From Candidatus Taylorbacteria bacterium RIFCSPLOWO2_01_FULL_45_15b (GTDB lineage: Bacteria > Patescibacteriota > Minisyncoccia > Phycocordibacterales > 01-FULL-45-15b), in the NCBI GenBank assembly GCA_001822655.1, contig MHRX01000013.1, forward strand, positions 592 through 22,087: a stretch of DNA of 21,496 nt. Direction: 5' to 3'. A model generated the notes under the pieces. It was given only the letters and a program-made list of their open reading frames with translations, ran no database searches and had not been told where the DNA came from. The position numbers and the translations under genes are program-made. This document shows, in pieces, positions 1 through 7,740 of the stretch. Each line of letters begins with the position of its first letter. The first letter of the stretch is position 1.

Positions 1-224
1 GCCCTACATGTCGCGCTCTCGAATCCAACATCAATTCGAATATAAATTCGATTCCCGACGGTGTGCACATTCTTAAAACAAATTACGACACCGAAACCGC
101 TCTAAAGCAAAAGTACGCAGTAACGTACCAACATACGCTTGTGCAGGTTGACTCACGTGGCAACCTAATAAAAAAGTGGACGGGAAGCCCATCACTTTCG
201 AGCATTGTCGCAGAAATAAAATAA
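1..224 (+). CDS. Thioredoxin-fold protein, 3' end only
   Basis: An open frame runs from the window edge (codons start at base 3) to a TAA stop at 222-224, giving about 73 C-terminal residues. The readable part has the second half of a thioredoxin/redoxin fold: a stretch DTETALKQKYAVTYQHTLVQ, then VDSRGNLIKKWTG and a final helix. This matches the strand-turn-strand-helix end of TlpA/AhpC-type proteins, where Thr-His often stands in place of the cis-proline region (family knowledge). The CxxC end lies outside the window, so peroxiredoxin and thiol-disulfide reductase cannot be separated. It is followed on the same strand by a CcdA-like electron carrier and a TlpA-like protein, so it probably belongs to the same extracytoplasmic redox cluster. 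Confidence 0.7.
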   Translation, partial: PTCRALESNINSNINSIPDGVHILKTNYDTETALKQKYAVTYQHTLVQVDSRGNLIKKWTGSPSLSSIVAEIK

Positions 225-305
225 TCGCAGATAATAAACCGCCCGCGTGCAAACCAAAGCAGTCAAGACAAAAAACCAATTCTCTATAGAGCTCACAACG
301 TTCCA

Positions 306-1034
306 ATGACTTTACTATTTATATCATTCGTAGCTGGAATACTAACGGTATTGGCGCCATGTATCCTTCCCCTTTTACCTGTCATCATTGGCGGTTCTCT
401 GGCAAATCCTCGTGAGAGATTGAGACCTTATATCATCACCGCTTCACTTGCGGTATCGGTTGTGCTTTTTACCCTTATCCTGAAGTGGAGTACGGCGCTT
501 ATTGATATTCCGCCAAATTTTTGGAAATGGTTCTCCGGGGGCATCATCATCATATTCGGACTCACGCTTCTCTTTCCAAAAATATGGGAATTACTTCCAT
601 TTGCTTCAAAAACCTACCAGCAATCAAACATTCTTCTCGGCAAAGGGTATAACAAAAAAAGCCTCTCCGGCGACATCGTGATCGGACTTGCTCTGGGGCC
701 CGTTTTTTCAAGTTGCAGTCCGACTTATTTTATTATTCTCGCCACAGTCTTGCCCGCAAGTTTTGCCCTGGGCTTTCTTTACCTTGTCGCCTATGCAATT
801 GGGCTTTCTTTAGTGCTTTTACTGATCTCGCTCGTCGGCCAGCGTTTGGTTGACCGACTCGTGCCGCTATCAGACCCTCACGGCAAAATCAAAAAAATTA
901 TCGGCGCGCTTTTTCTAATCGTCGGAATCGCTATCCTCTTCGGTCTCGACAAAAAATTCCAGACCTACATTCTCGAGCAGGGCATTTTTGATATTACAAA
1001 AGTAGAGCAGTTACTTTTGAGAAAAATGGAATAG
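306..1034 (+). CDS. CcdA/DsbD-type thiol-disulfide membrane transporter
   Basis: This 242-residue membrane protein should carry reducing equivalents from cytoplasmic thioredoxin across the membrane to extracytoplasmic redoxins. About six hydrophobic segments are visible. The two family cysteines are present: C19 in the first helix (LAPCILPLLP) and C137 in the fourth (FSSCSPTY), in the usual pseudo-symmetric arrangement. The length fits free-standing CcdA (about 220-250 residues). The start is the ATG at 306; there is no clear Shine-Dalgarno. The next gene begins only 11 nt downstream and carries the thioredoxin domain plus the C-terminal domain that in mycobacterial DipZ is fused to a CcdA domain, so this looks like the membrane half of a split DipZ. 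CcdA can also serve cytochrome c maturation, but no cytochrome genes are seen here. Confidence 0.88.
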   Translation: MTLLFISFVAGILTVLAPCILPLLPVIIGGSLANPRERLRPYIITASLAVSVVLFTLILKWSTALIDIPPNFWKWFSGGIIIIFGLTLLFPKIWELLPFASKTYQQSNILLGKGYNKKSLSGDIVIGLALGPVFSSCSPTYFIILATVLPASFALGFLYLVAYAIGLSLVLLLISLVGQRLVDRLVPLSDPHGKIKKIIGALFLIVGIAILFGLDKKFQTYILEQGIFDITKVEQLLLRKME

Positions 1035-1045
1035 CGTTACGCCGC

Positions 1046-2134
1046 ATGAAAAAAACCGAATTAGTTATTTCCGGAATAATTTTGATCGCTGTCATAATCG
1101 GAGGGGTGCTTTTATTAAAAAAAACTCCTGATACAAACAATGAAAATGAGAGTGCCCCGAGTGAAGCTCTCTCTCTTCATGAAAAAGCCGCTCGATACAA
1201 AAAATTTGTTGAAATATCCTCTCCCGACGGTTTTGTAAATACAAATGGCGAGCCGATCACCATTGAGTCTCTCAAAGGAAAAGTCGTGCTCCTCGACATT
1301 TGGACATATAGTTGCATCAATTGCCAGAGGACGCTCCCCTACCTTAACGACTGGTATGAAAAATACCGTGGTGAAGGACTCGAAATTATCGGCCTCCACA
1401 CGCCCGAGTTTGCATTTGAACACAAGCTCTCCAATGTGGAAAAGGCTGTAAAAGATTTCAAAATAGAATATCCGGTGGTACTCGACAATGACTATTCAAC
1501 ATGGCGCGCGTGGGGCAATCAGTATTGGCCAAGGAAATACCTCATTGATATTGACGGCTATGTCGTGTACGACCATATCGGAGAAGGGGCGTACGCAGAA
1601 ACGGAAAACCGGATCGTGCAGGCGCTCAATGAAAAAAAATTTCGCGAAGGTGTTGTTGGTACGTTAAAAACTCCTACAGATGACAACCCCATTTCATTTC
1701 AAACACCGCGCAGTCCAGAAACGTATTTCGGCTCTTTAAGAAATGACTCGCTCGCCAACTGTGTCTGTCAGACAGTCACAAAATGTGACTGTCTGACAGA
1801 CACAGACATCATCCCAAATAAACTCTACCTCGATGGCGCGTGGAACATAACGCCCGAATATGCAGAGAGCATGAGTGCCGATTCAAAAATAATTTTTAAA
1901 TTTAGAGCGCAAGAAGTATTTCTCGTGGCAGACGCCGATACTGAAATAACGGCAAAAATTCTCCTCGACGGAAAAGAAATCTCTTCCGGCGCGGGTGATG
2001 ATGTTCAGAATTCCTCTGTAAAAATTAAAGAAAGTCAGCTCTATAAGCTGATAAAGTTTGATGAAACCGAAGATCACATACTCGAAATAGTTTCACCAAA
2101 TGGACTGCGCGCATACGCTTTCACCTTTGGTTAA
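1046..2134 (+). CDS. Membrane-anchored TlpA-like thioredoxin with DipZ-type C-terminal domain
   Basis: A 362-residue protein. Residues 7-25 form an N-terminal membrane anchor. Residues about 55-200 are a TlpA/redoxin domain with the active site SCINCQRT (C90, C93) after the strand VVLLDIW, and a second conserved stretch around RAWGNQYWPRKYLIDIDG. Residues about 222-362 (TPRSPETYFGS... to YAFTFG) resemble the C-terminal beta-sandwich of mycobacterial DipZ (from memory of the family). The likely role is reduction or isomerisation of extracytoplasmic disulfides using electrons from the CcdA-like neighbour 11 nt upstream. The linker between domains, residues 238-254, is encoded by a near-perfect DNA hairpin and adds four cysteines (C239, C241, C247, C249) as CxC-x5-CxC, which is not typical of the family. 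The start at 1046 puts a Lys-Lys pair before the hydrophobic anchor. Confidence 0.88.
   Translation: MKKTELVISGIILIAVIIGGVLLLKKTPDTNNENESAPSEALSLHEKAARYKKFVEISSPDGFVNTNGEPITIESLKGKVVLLDIWTYSCINCQRTLPYLNDWYEKYRGEGLEIIGLHTPEFAFEHKLSNVEKAVKDFKIEYPVVLDNDYSTWRAWGNQYWPRKYLIDIDGYVVYDHIGEGAYAETENRIVQALNEKKFREGVVGTLKTPTDDNPISFQTPRSPETYFGSLRNDSLANCVCQTVTKCDCLTDTDIIPNKLYLDGAWNITPEYAESMSADSKIIFKFRAQEVFLVADADTEITAKILLDGKEISSGAGDDVQNSSVKIKESQLYKLIKFDETEDHILEIVSPNGLRAYAFTFG
1759..1805. repeat. 22-bp inverted repeat with 3-nt loop inside a coding region
   Basis: Bases 1759-1780 are the exact reverse complement of 1784-1805, with loop AAA. Part of the arm is GTGTCTGTCAGACAGTCACA. The arms also contain internal symmetry (CTGTC/GACAG). 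The element lies in the interdomain linker of the TlpA-like gene and is read in frame as 15-16 codons. No second copy was seen in the window. Confidence 0.9.
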
Positions 2135-2159
2135 AAACGTATAATTTTCAGCCAACATA

Positions 2160-2252
2160 AATTTATACGATATATCGTATAAATTCGAGACTAGCTTGAC
2201 CATTTTTGAGACCTGTTTGAGATCAGCCTTTCTTACGATATATCGTAAGAAA
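2160..2252. repeat. Two perfect palindromes with a shared core bracketing 11-bp repeats
   Basis: A 26-bp perfect palindrome (2160-2185) and a 24-bp perfect palindrome (2229-2252) share the central 14 bases TACGATATATCGTA. Between them lie similar 11-mers: TCGAGACTAGC (2185-2195), TTGAGACCTGT (2206-2216) and TTGAGATCAGC (2217-2227). The block lies between the convergent ends of the TlpA-like gene (+) and a small minus-strand gene. Neither palindrome has a proper U-tract, so they are not textbook terminators. Confidence 0.8.
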
Positions 2253-2269
2253 ACAAAATATAAAATTTT

Positions 2270-2301
2270 GTAATTAAAAACCCACGATTGCTCGCGGGTT
2301 T
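2270..2301 (-). terminator. Rho-independent terminator of the 136-residue protein gene
   Basis: Read on the minus strand, arms 2292-2301 and 2278-2287 form a 10-bp stem with one wobble pair around a 4-nt loop. A T-rich run follows (complement of 2270-2277). It lies 12 bases past the stop of the minus-strand gene. Confidence 0.75.
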
Positions 2302-2312
2302 GGAGAGTGAAA

Positions 2313-2723
2313 CTATTTTTTTCGAAAAACTACGAAGTAACCGGCATTCCGAGACACATCGGAGCCGTGAATTCCGTGATCATTTCCCTCTGAATCGCCC
2401 GCCATGGAAACGAGCTCGAGCTCTTCCTTCTCGCGAATAAAAATCTCGAGTGCCCTTCTGAAAGGATCCCCCGCATAGGGAAAAAAATAGACGTGCTGTT
2501 CTGACGGGATGATTCCGAGGTACGATTCCACCGTCTCCGCTTTGGCAACAAGGTTGCTCGCTTCCGTCCGACCAAACGCCAATCCCTTTTGAAAATCCGA
2601 GCGGTTGTCAACAACAAGAGCCTTTGGTGAAATGGTTCCCGTCGACAACCAATTCACGAAAAGCGATGTGGCTATAGCGAATATACCAACAATTCCGGGC
2701 CAAATTCGTATTGTCTTTTTCAC
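2313..2723 (-). CDS. Small membrane-anchored protein of unknown function
   Basis: 136 residues. A basic start (MKKTIRIW) is followed by a hydrophobic segment at about residues 8-28, an uncleaved anchor or signal peptide, so the rest is probably outside the membrane. The C-terminal half contains YFFPYAGDPFRRALEIFIRE and ends in a hydrophobic strand with a basic tail. I do not recognise the family. The start is GTG at 2721-2723, chosen because AAAGGA sits five bases upstream. A TTGACA/TACAAT promoter lies at 2763-2791 and a terminator just after the stop, so it is probably a single-gene transcript. Signal-peptide-like topology is seen; function is not inferable. Confidence 0.7.
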   Translation of the reverse strand: MKKTIRIWPGIVGIFAIATSLFVNWLSTGTISPKALVVDNRSDFQKGLAFGRTEASNLVAKAETVESYLGIIPSEQHVYFFPYAGDPFRRALEIFIREKEELELVSMAGDSEGNDHGIHGSDVSRNAGYFVVFRKK

Positions 2724-2762
2724 TTAATTCCTTTCGTTTTTGTGATTTTCCAATCTGATTAT

Positions 2763-2791
2763 AATTGTACATGATTATATTAATATGTCAA
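2763..2791 (-). promoter_or_regulatory. Sigma70-type promoter for the gene at 2313-2723
   Basis: On the minus strand TTGACA (2786-2791) and TACAAT (2763-2768) are separated by 17 bases. The start point would be near 2756, giving a leader of roughly 33 nt that contains AAAGGA. Confidence 0.7.
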
Positions 2792-2836
2792 ATGATTCGC
2801 TTGTATGAATTTTAGGTTTTCGCTTAGGCATTCGTA

Positions 2837-2871
2837 TACTAAATACTACATACTGAATACCAAATACTAAT
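2837..2871. repeat. Five degenerate 7-bp units (TACTAAA type)
   Basis: Consecutive heptamers TACTAAA, TACTACA, TACTGAA, TACCAAA, TACTAAT run at 2837-2871. They abut the stop codon of the FAD oxidoreductase (2873-2875), so on that gene's strand they lie immediately 3'. Similar 7-bp-period tracts occur near 19992 and 11661. Confidence 0.8.
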
Positions 2872-2872
2872 C

Positions 2873-4471
2873 TTAGTAGAGCGGCATCTCATTCTTCTTC
2901 GCAAAATGCGCTTTTGCAAATTCAACAGTGCCTCCAACTTTTTTCCCAGGATTAAAGATGTTGAGCGGATCAAATATTTCCTTCGTCTTTCGAAACAGCT
3001 CGCAAATTTCTTTTCCATACATCGCCTCGAGAAATGGCGTCCGGATAATCCCGTCATTATGCTCCCCTGCCATTGAGCCTTTGTATTCAAATACTAAAGC
3101 AAAAATCCGACGGGAGAGTTCGACAATCGCGTCGCGATCCTTTTCGCTCGTCATGTCCATAAGCGGAATAAGATGAAAATTCCCATTCCCTATGTGTCCC
3201 GCGATCGTATAGATAAGTTTGAATTCTTTGAGAATTGCTTCGAGTTTTGGCAGAAATTGAGGCAGGAATTCGGGTCGAACAATGATATCGTCAACAAATG
3301 GCGCAACAGAATGTGTGCCCTCGACATGCTCACGCAAAAGTTTGAAGCTTGAACGACGAATATTCCAATAACTTTCTTCCTCCTCGTCAGTTTCGCAAAT
3401 TTGCATCTCTACCGGAAGTCCTTTGAGAGCATCGCGCGCAGCCTCGACAACTTTATTCGCGTCCACCTCATTCTCTCCAGCAAATTCAGCGATGAGGGTC
3501 AGTAGTGCCTCTTTTTTTGTGATTACTTTAGAAGTGTCCTCCTTCATATACTTGGCCGCCAAACTAAAAGTATTATCGTCAAAAGACTCAAATGTTTCAG
3601 GTTTATGTATGAGCACTCTTGCCACTATCTCGGGCAAAACGTCGAGTGTGTCGAGAGTAATCACCAGAAGTTTCGTGTGAGTATGTTTGGGAACTAACGC
3701 AAGTTCAATTTCCGTAATAATACCGAGCGTCCCCTGCGATCCGCAAAAAAGTTTTGTTAAATCAAACGTCCGCCTGTCCCACACATCCCACAATAAATAG
3801 CCCGCGGAATTTTTAGAAACAGCGGGCCGCGCGCCCATAATTTTCGAAAAATGATCGTCAAGCATGTCATGCATTTTCCGATACACCTCCCCCTCAAAAG
3901 TCCCTAAGTGTTTTTTATGTATAAGTTCAGGCGCAGAAAGCGGGCCAAATTCATACTCATTTCCATCGGCAAGAATCACTTTCAATTTTTTTACATATTT
4001 AGAAGTATCGCCATAGACAAGAGTTTTCTCGCCGGAAGAATTATTGGCCACCATACCGCCAACCGTGCAGAGTTTTTTTGAGGCCGTATACGCAGGCATA
4101 ATGAGACCCTGGAGTAGCGTCTTGTCTTCGAGATCGCGATAAAATGCTCCGGGCCCTACCGCGACTCGATCACCTGTTATTTCACCAATTGAATTTAAAT
4201 TCAATACGTCGAGTGAAATTGACTCCGTCAGCGACCCGCCGGACATACAAGTTCCTGCGGCGCGCGGTGCCAAGGAGATTTTTTTCCCAGATTTCTTTGC
4301 CTCGGAAACAAAACGGACGAGATTAGAAATATCCCGAACATCTTTCGCCTTCACAATTACCTTCGGTTTTACTTCAAAAATACTTGCGTCCCTACTATAA
4401 TGCGAACGCTCTTTTGCGGAATCGATCACCTCGCCGCCGATTATTGCCTGTAGCTCTTGTTTAAGACCCAT
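2873..4471 (-). CDS. FAD-linked oxidoreductase, GlcD / D-lactate dehydrogenase-like
   Basis: 532 residues, close to the usual length of GlcD/DLD-type flavoenzymes that oxidise D-2-hydroxy acids. The FAD_binding_4 (PCMH) domain spans about 35-260, with the FAD-contacting stretch APRAAGTCMSGGSL (68-81) and GGMVANNSSGEKTLVYG (138-154). The FAD-oxidase C domain spans about 270-515, with GHIGNGNFH (425-433, the metal/substrate histidine motif, usually H-x-G-D-G-N), GEHNDG (469-474) and NPGKK (507-511). No iron-sulfur partner gene is adjacent, and the substrate cannot be read from the sequence. The start at 4471 is ATG. A TATGAT box lies 11 nt upstream (4483-4488), so the leader would be very short. 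The stop is TAA, followed directly by the heptamer repeat. Confidence 0.88.
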   Translation of the reverse strand: MGLKQELQAIIGGEVIDSAKERSHYSRDASIFEVKPKVIVKAKDVRDISNLVRFVSEAKKSGKKISLAPRAAGTCMSGGSLTESISLDVLNLNSIGEITGDRVAVGPGAFYRDLEDKTLLQGLIMPAYTASKKLCTVGGMVANNSSGEKTLVYGDTSKYVKKLKVILADGNEYEFGPLSAPELIHKKHLGTFEGEVYRKMHDMLDDHFSKIMGARPAVSKNSAGYLLWDVWDRRTFDLTKLFCGSQGTLGIITEIELALVPKHTHTKLLVITLDTLDVLPEIVARVLIHKPETFESFDDNTFSLAAKYMKEDTSKVITKKEALLTLIAEFAGENEVDANKVVEAARDALKGLPVEMQICETDEEEESYWNIRRSSFKLLREHVEGTHSVAPFVDDIIVRPEFLPQFLPKLEAILKEFKLIYTIAGHIGNGNFHLIPLMDMTSEKDRDAIVELSRRIFALVFEYKGSMAGEHNDGIIRTPFLEAMYGKEICELFRKTKEIFDPLNIFNPGKKVGGTVEFAKAHFAKKNEMPLY

Positions 4472-4720
4472 ATTTAGAACCTATCATACGATATAAATTG
4501 AAATACAGCTGGGGATACAGCAGAAAACTCCAACCGCCCCGATCCGAAAACTGCAAGCCGCGCTCCGACATAAAGTTAAGCTATTGTTGCTACATATATT
4601 TCTAAGGTTATTTTTGTTGATAATTTCGGCCTCTATTATGCAGACGCCAAAAAAATCTCTCTTATGCCCCTCAATTCTCTACAACGCGAAGTATACTGAC
4701 CGCAATATTAGAGAAAAAAA

Positions 4721-4748
4721 TTGACACCAAGCAGGTAAACGTTAATAT
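4721..4748 (+). promoter_or_regulatory. Promoter and ribosome site for the gene at 4765
   Basis: TTGACA at 4721-4726 and TAATAT at 4743-4748 are spaced by 16 bases. The predicted start point (about 4755) falls on the GGAGG at 4755-4759, five bases before the ATG at 4765. The mRNA would begin almost at its Shine-Dalgarno. The rest of the 4472-4720 interval shows no convincing gene. Confidence 0.75.
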
Positions 4749-4764
4749 ACATTTGGAGGTACAT

Positions 4765-5079
4765 ATGAGAATTCAAGATAAAGAAACTGTTCTGGCGGCA
4801 CACCTTGTGTGTGGTATGGTTCTCGGTGTTATTTTGGCGATAGGCCACGGCCTCATATACTTATTCGCGGAAATCAACCCGTGGACACACGCCGCTCTCA
4901 ACTGTTTCACAAGTGCCGCCTTTCTAAGCGCATGGATTGCATATAAAAAAATGCAGAAGATGGTTCCACCTTTTGCCTTTAGTCGATCTCAGCACATATC
5001 ATTCTACTGGGCAAATGCTATGTCTTCGATTCTGTTTTTCATATCTGCAATCCTTAATTTGTATAGCTACAACCCCTAG
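4765..5079 (+). CDS. Small three-helix membrane protein, unknown function
   Basis: 104 residues starting at the ATG at 4765 (MRIQDKETVL), chosen over the in-frame TTG at 4753 because GGAGG lies five bases before this ATG. Three hydrophobic segments are visible at about residues 8-30 (HLVCGMVLGVILAIGHGLIY), 38-58 and 74-98. A basic loop (AYKKMQKM) follows the second, suggesting a cytoplasmic side there. No catalytic motif or known family is recognised. It has its own promoter upstream and two terminator-like hairpins downstream, so it is transcribed alone. Confidence 0.75.
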   Translation: MRIQDKETVLAAHLVCGMVLGVILAIGHGLIYLFAEINPWTHAALNCFTSAAFLSAWIAYKKMQKMVPPFAFSRSQHISFYWANAMSSILFFISAILNLYSYNP

Positions 5080-5105
5080 AAACCGTCTCGACGGTTTTTT
5101 GTTTT
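5080..5105 (+). terminator. Rho-independent terminator
   Basis: The stem AAACCGTC/GACGGTTT (5080-5087 with 5090-5097) is followed by a run of T to about 5105. It begins directly after the TAG stop of the small membrane protein. Confidence 0.85.
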
Positions 5106-5136
5106 AGAGCGGTTTTTAATACGAAAATAGACTCCC

Positions 5137-5167
5137 AATACAAAGGTTCGACCTTTGTATTTTTTTG
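5137..5167 (+). terminator. Second, tandem rho-independent terminator
   Basis: An 11-bp perfect stem (5137-5147 with 5151-5161), whose tip reads GGTTCGACC, is followed by T to 5166. On the minus strand the hairpin lacks a U-tract, so it mainly serves plus-strand transcription, insulating the convergent gene that ends at 5188. Confidence 0.7.
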
Positions 5168-5187
5168 GCCTTATTTTTAGGGCTGTT

Positions 5188-6423
5188 TTATGGCTGGAAT
5201 AGCGTCCCCGGGTTTGCTTCAACTTTATCAATTCCAGCAAATTGTTTAGCCGTTGCTTCAATTTGGAACCAGAGAATACCGACTCTGCATGATCCGCCAG
5301 TTGTCTTGTTCAAGGCATCATCAAAGGTCAAGACGAGCGTCCGGTCGCGAATTTCAGTATTCGTGAGCTCTAGGCCTTCAAGTGGATATTCCGTTTCAAT
5401 ACCGGAATCTCTCTCTGCCACAGTGAGTTCACCTCTCAACAAAAGCTCGATCGCGGCGCGAGGTGTAATATCTTGGGGGACAACTCTCTCGACTCCCACC
5501 ACTCCTTTAGACGAGCAGAGAATATTGCCCGACGCGTCTTTGTCCTGGTCCGGGTTGTAATAAAAAAGTTTAATTGTGTTCTCCTTTCCCTCGATTGCTC
5601 TACTCTCTATTTTCAAGATAACAATATCGACACCTCCCACTCTTAATGTCCCGGTTACAAAAGCGGATATCCCGTCTTTCAGGATGAGGCGCGAGCAATC
5701 AGTCTTCGCATTTTCAACATAGCAAAGACTCGTCGGCAAAAAATTCAAATCCTTCGTAAGTGCTGGCGCCCCGGGCGCTTCATAGACAAAACGGTATGCG
5801 CCACTGCCGGCATTTACAACGACTCCTTGCTCAAGAAAATTTATCGGCGCATTTTCGTTATCAGTATCAGCAACAATAATTGTGATTGTTTCTCCCGTTT
5901 GATAAACAATCTCGCACGTCCCTGATTCCACCGATTCATAGCGCACTACAGAAATCTCTACGTCAGCGGAACCTGGCGCTACCGTTTGAAGCGCCGTCAA
6001 GGGAGCACAGGAAATATTTGGACCAATTTCGTCTCGCGAGACTACACTGAAGCGTGAGGCAAGTGGGTAGACGAACGCGCCATCTTTGTCGTATTTTGTA
6101 ATCACAAAATCACTTTTTTCATCGAGTATCGAAAGCCTCACCGCGTCAATTTTTTTTCTTTTTTCGTAGCCGACAACTTCAATCACGTCGCTTTCTTTTA
6201 TTTCACTTGACGAAATTTCTTGTCCGGAAACACCCGTAAACTTTGTTTCGGCAGTATGCATGGCGACAAATTCATCGCCCGAAAACTCTCGGACGACGAA
6301 CTCGGACGCACGTACGACAACCACGACTCCCTCGCGCTTCACGGTATCTTTATCGGAGAAAACAACGATGAGTGCGGCCACGATCACAACGACTACCAAA
6401 ATCAGTGGAATTGTTTTATTCAT
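5188..6423 (-). CDS. Membrane-anchored protein with C-terminal GerMN domain
   Basis: 411 residues. Residues 5-22 are an N-terminal anchor (IPLILVVVVIVAALIVVF). A beta-rich region follows (about 30-270), with two or three repeats of strand-turn content and four cysteines. Residues about 283-405 match the GerMN (sporulation/germination) domain: IKLFYYNPDQDK, then VERVVPQDITPRAAIELLLRG, then the strand RTLVLTFDDALN and the end VDKVEANPG-like IDKVEANPG. GerMN domains are found in extracytoplasmic proteins such as GerM and LpqB and are not restricted to spore formers (family knowledge). It is the last gene after the ABC exporter cluster, 66 nt from the permease, so it may be co-transcribed and act on the outer face of the membrane. 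Whether it partners the exporter is inference. Confidence 0.8.
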   Translation of the reverse strand: MNKTIPLILVVVVIVAALIVVFSDKDTVKREGVVVVVRASEFVVREFSGDEFVAMHTAETKFTGVSGQEISSSEIKESDVIEVVGYEKRKKIDAVRLSILDEKSDFVITKYDKDGAFVYPLASRFSVVSRDEIGPNISCAPLTALQTVAPGSADVEISVVRYESVESGTCEIVYQTGETITIIVADTDNENAPINFLEQGVVVNAGSGAYRFVYEAPGAPALTKDLNFLPTSLCYVENAKTDCSRLILKDGISAFVTGTLRVGGVDIVILKIESRAIEGKENTIKLFYYNPDQDKDASGNILCSSKGVVGVERVVPQDITPRAAIELLLRGELTVAERDSGIETEYPLEGLELTNTEIRDRTLVLTFDDALNKTTGGSCRVGILWFQIEATAKQFAGIDKVEANPGTLFQP

Positions 6424-6489
6424 AGATAAAATGAGTGTATATAAATTTTAAGACGGCGTACAGACGCGATTCTGTCCCGACCATATCAG

Positions 6490-7734
6490 CTATTCATACC
6501 GAAGCGCCTCCATAGGGCTCTTGCTCGCGGCTTTTCGAGCGGGATATAGCCCGAATATAAGCCCCACACCAGCCGAAACAAGCAAACTCAAGACTGCCGC
6601 ACCCAATGGAAATGAAAACGCCCAGGACGCGCTCACGAATTTTTGAAGGGCGATGGAAGCGAGAAATGAAAGTACAGCTCCCAAAAAAATTCCAATGAGT
6701 CCCCCAAGCGACGTCAGAATGATCGCCTCCAGTAGGAACTGCCGCATGATATCTTTTCGCGTCGCGCCAAGTGCTTTTCGAAGTCCAATCTCTCGCGTTC
6801 TCTCTGTTACTGAAACAAGCATGATATTCATAATTCCAATTCCTCCAACGACAAGCGCGATGGCGACCACTGAGGACAAAAAAGCGGTGAGCGCGCCGAG
6901 GATCGTCTTAATCTGATTCACAAGGGCTTGCTGGGTCACCACGTAAAAATCATCCTTTTTCGGGTCAGTGATATTGTGCGAATCGCGAAGCGTCCTCGTA
7001 ATGTCGACGATCGCCGATTCCACATATTCAGGTCCGCGCGTCTTGGCGATCATCTCGTGATAGTGATCAATCCCAAGAAGATATGACTGCGCAGTGCTGT
7101 ACGGAATAATCACGGTCTCGTCAAAATTAATGAATGCGACCTGCCCTTTCTTGGGAAGCACGCCAATAACACGGAATTTTTTTCCTCTGATCGTAATGCT
7201 CTTGCCGATTGCGCTCTCCTCTCCAAAAAGTTCGTCTTCCACTTTCGATCCGATGACGGCAACAGTTGCCTTCGAACGAATGTCGCTTTCAGTAAAAAGA
7301 AACCCGCGTTCGGGAAAAATGTCGAACGCTTCGGAAAAAAATCGAGCGGATCCTCCAAACACCTGCGCGCCATATGTTTCGCCGCCATAACTTACCGAAC
7401 CGGGTACGAGGACGGACGGCATGATATCGACAAGATCGGGCACGTTCTCCTTTCTTCGCAATAATGTGGCGTCCCGTTCATTCAGAGAATCGGCAAAAAG
7501 CGTCTGCCCGAAGTCAGAAGGACCCTTCGGTTCTCGGCCGGGCCGAATTACAAGCGTCTCCGCGCCAAGTCCGCCTATTTCCCCAAGTATCAAATTTTGC
7601 GCACCGCTTCCGATGGAAACAATGAGCATGATCGAAGTGATGCCAATGACAATGCCGAGAACGGTAAGCGCCGAGCGGGTTTTGTTCGCCGTTACCGCCT
7701 TTGTAGAAGTCGTAAAACTGTCTCGGATATTCAT
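6490..7734 (-). CDS. MacB/FtsX-type ABC transporter permease
   Basis: 414 residues. The first transmembrane helix (about 22-43) is followed by a large extracytoplasmic MacB_PCD domain (about 45-265) and a C-terminal FtsX domain with three helices (about 280-305, 335-365, 380-405). The coupling stretch SVTERTREIGLRKALGATRK lies between helices two and three, and the ending ARKAASKSPMEALRYE is typical of the family. The MacB mechanotransmission fold couples cytoplasmic ATP hydrolysis to movement of substrates outside the membrane. The ATPase gene ends 6 nt upstream, and the adaptor precedes it. In MacB itself the ATPase is fused; here it is separate. Confidence 0.93.
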   Translation of the reverse strand: MNIRDSFTTSTKAVTANKTRSALTVLGIVIGITSIMLIVSIGSGAQNLILGEIGGLGAETLVIRPGREPKGPSDFGQTLFADSLNERDATLLRRKENVPDLVDIMPSVLVPGSVSYGGETYGAQVFGGSARFFSEAFDIFPERGFLFTESDIRSKATVAVIGSKVEDELFGEESAIGKSITIRGKKFRVIGVLPKKGQVAFINFDETVIIPYSTAQSYLLGIDHYHEMIAKTRGPEYVESAIVDITRTLRDSHNITDPKKDDFYVVTQQALVNQIKTILGALTAFLSSVVAIALVVGGIGIMNIMLVSVTERTREIGLRKALGATRKDIMRQFLLEAIILTSLGGLIGIFLGAVLSFLASIALQKFVSASWAFSFPLGAAVLSLLVSAGVGLIFGLYPARKAASKSPMEALRYE

Positions 7735-7740
7735 ATTCTT

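Noticed and set aside
2837..2871. Possible CRISPR array
   Set aside because: Repeat units are only 7 bp with no spacers; no cas genes are present. The Cas4-like nuclease at 11828 has no CRISPR context.
7110..7388. Alternative minus-strand frame within the permease gene
   Set aside because: A shifted shadow of the MacB-like frame, which is intact over its full length, so there is no frameshift to explain.
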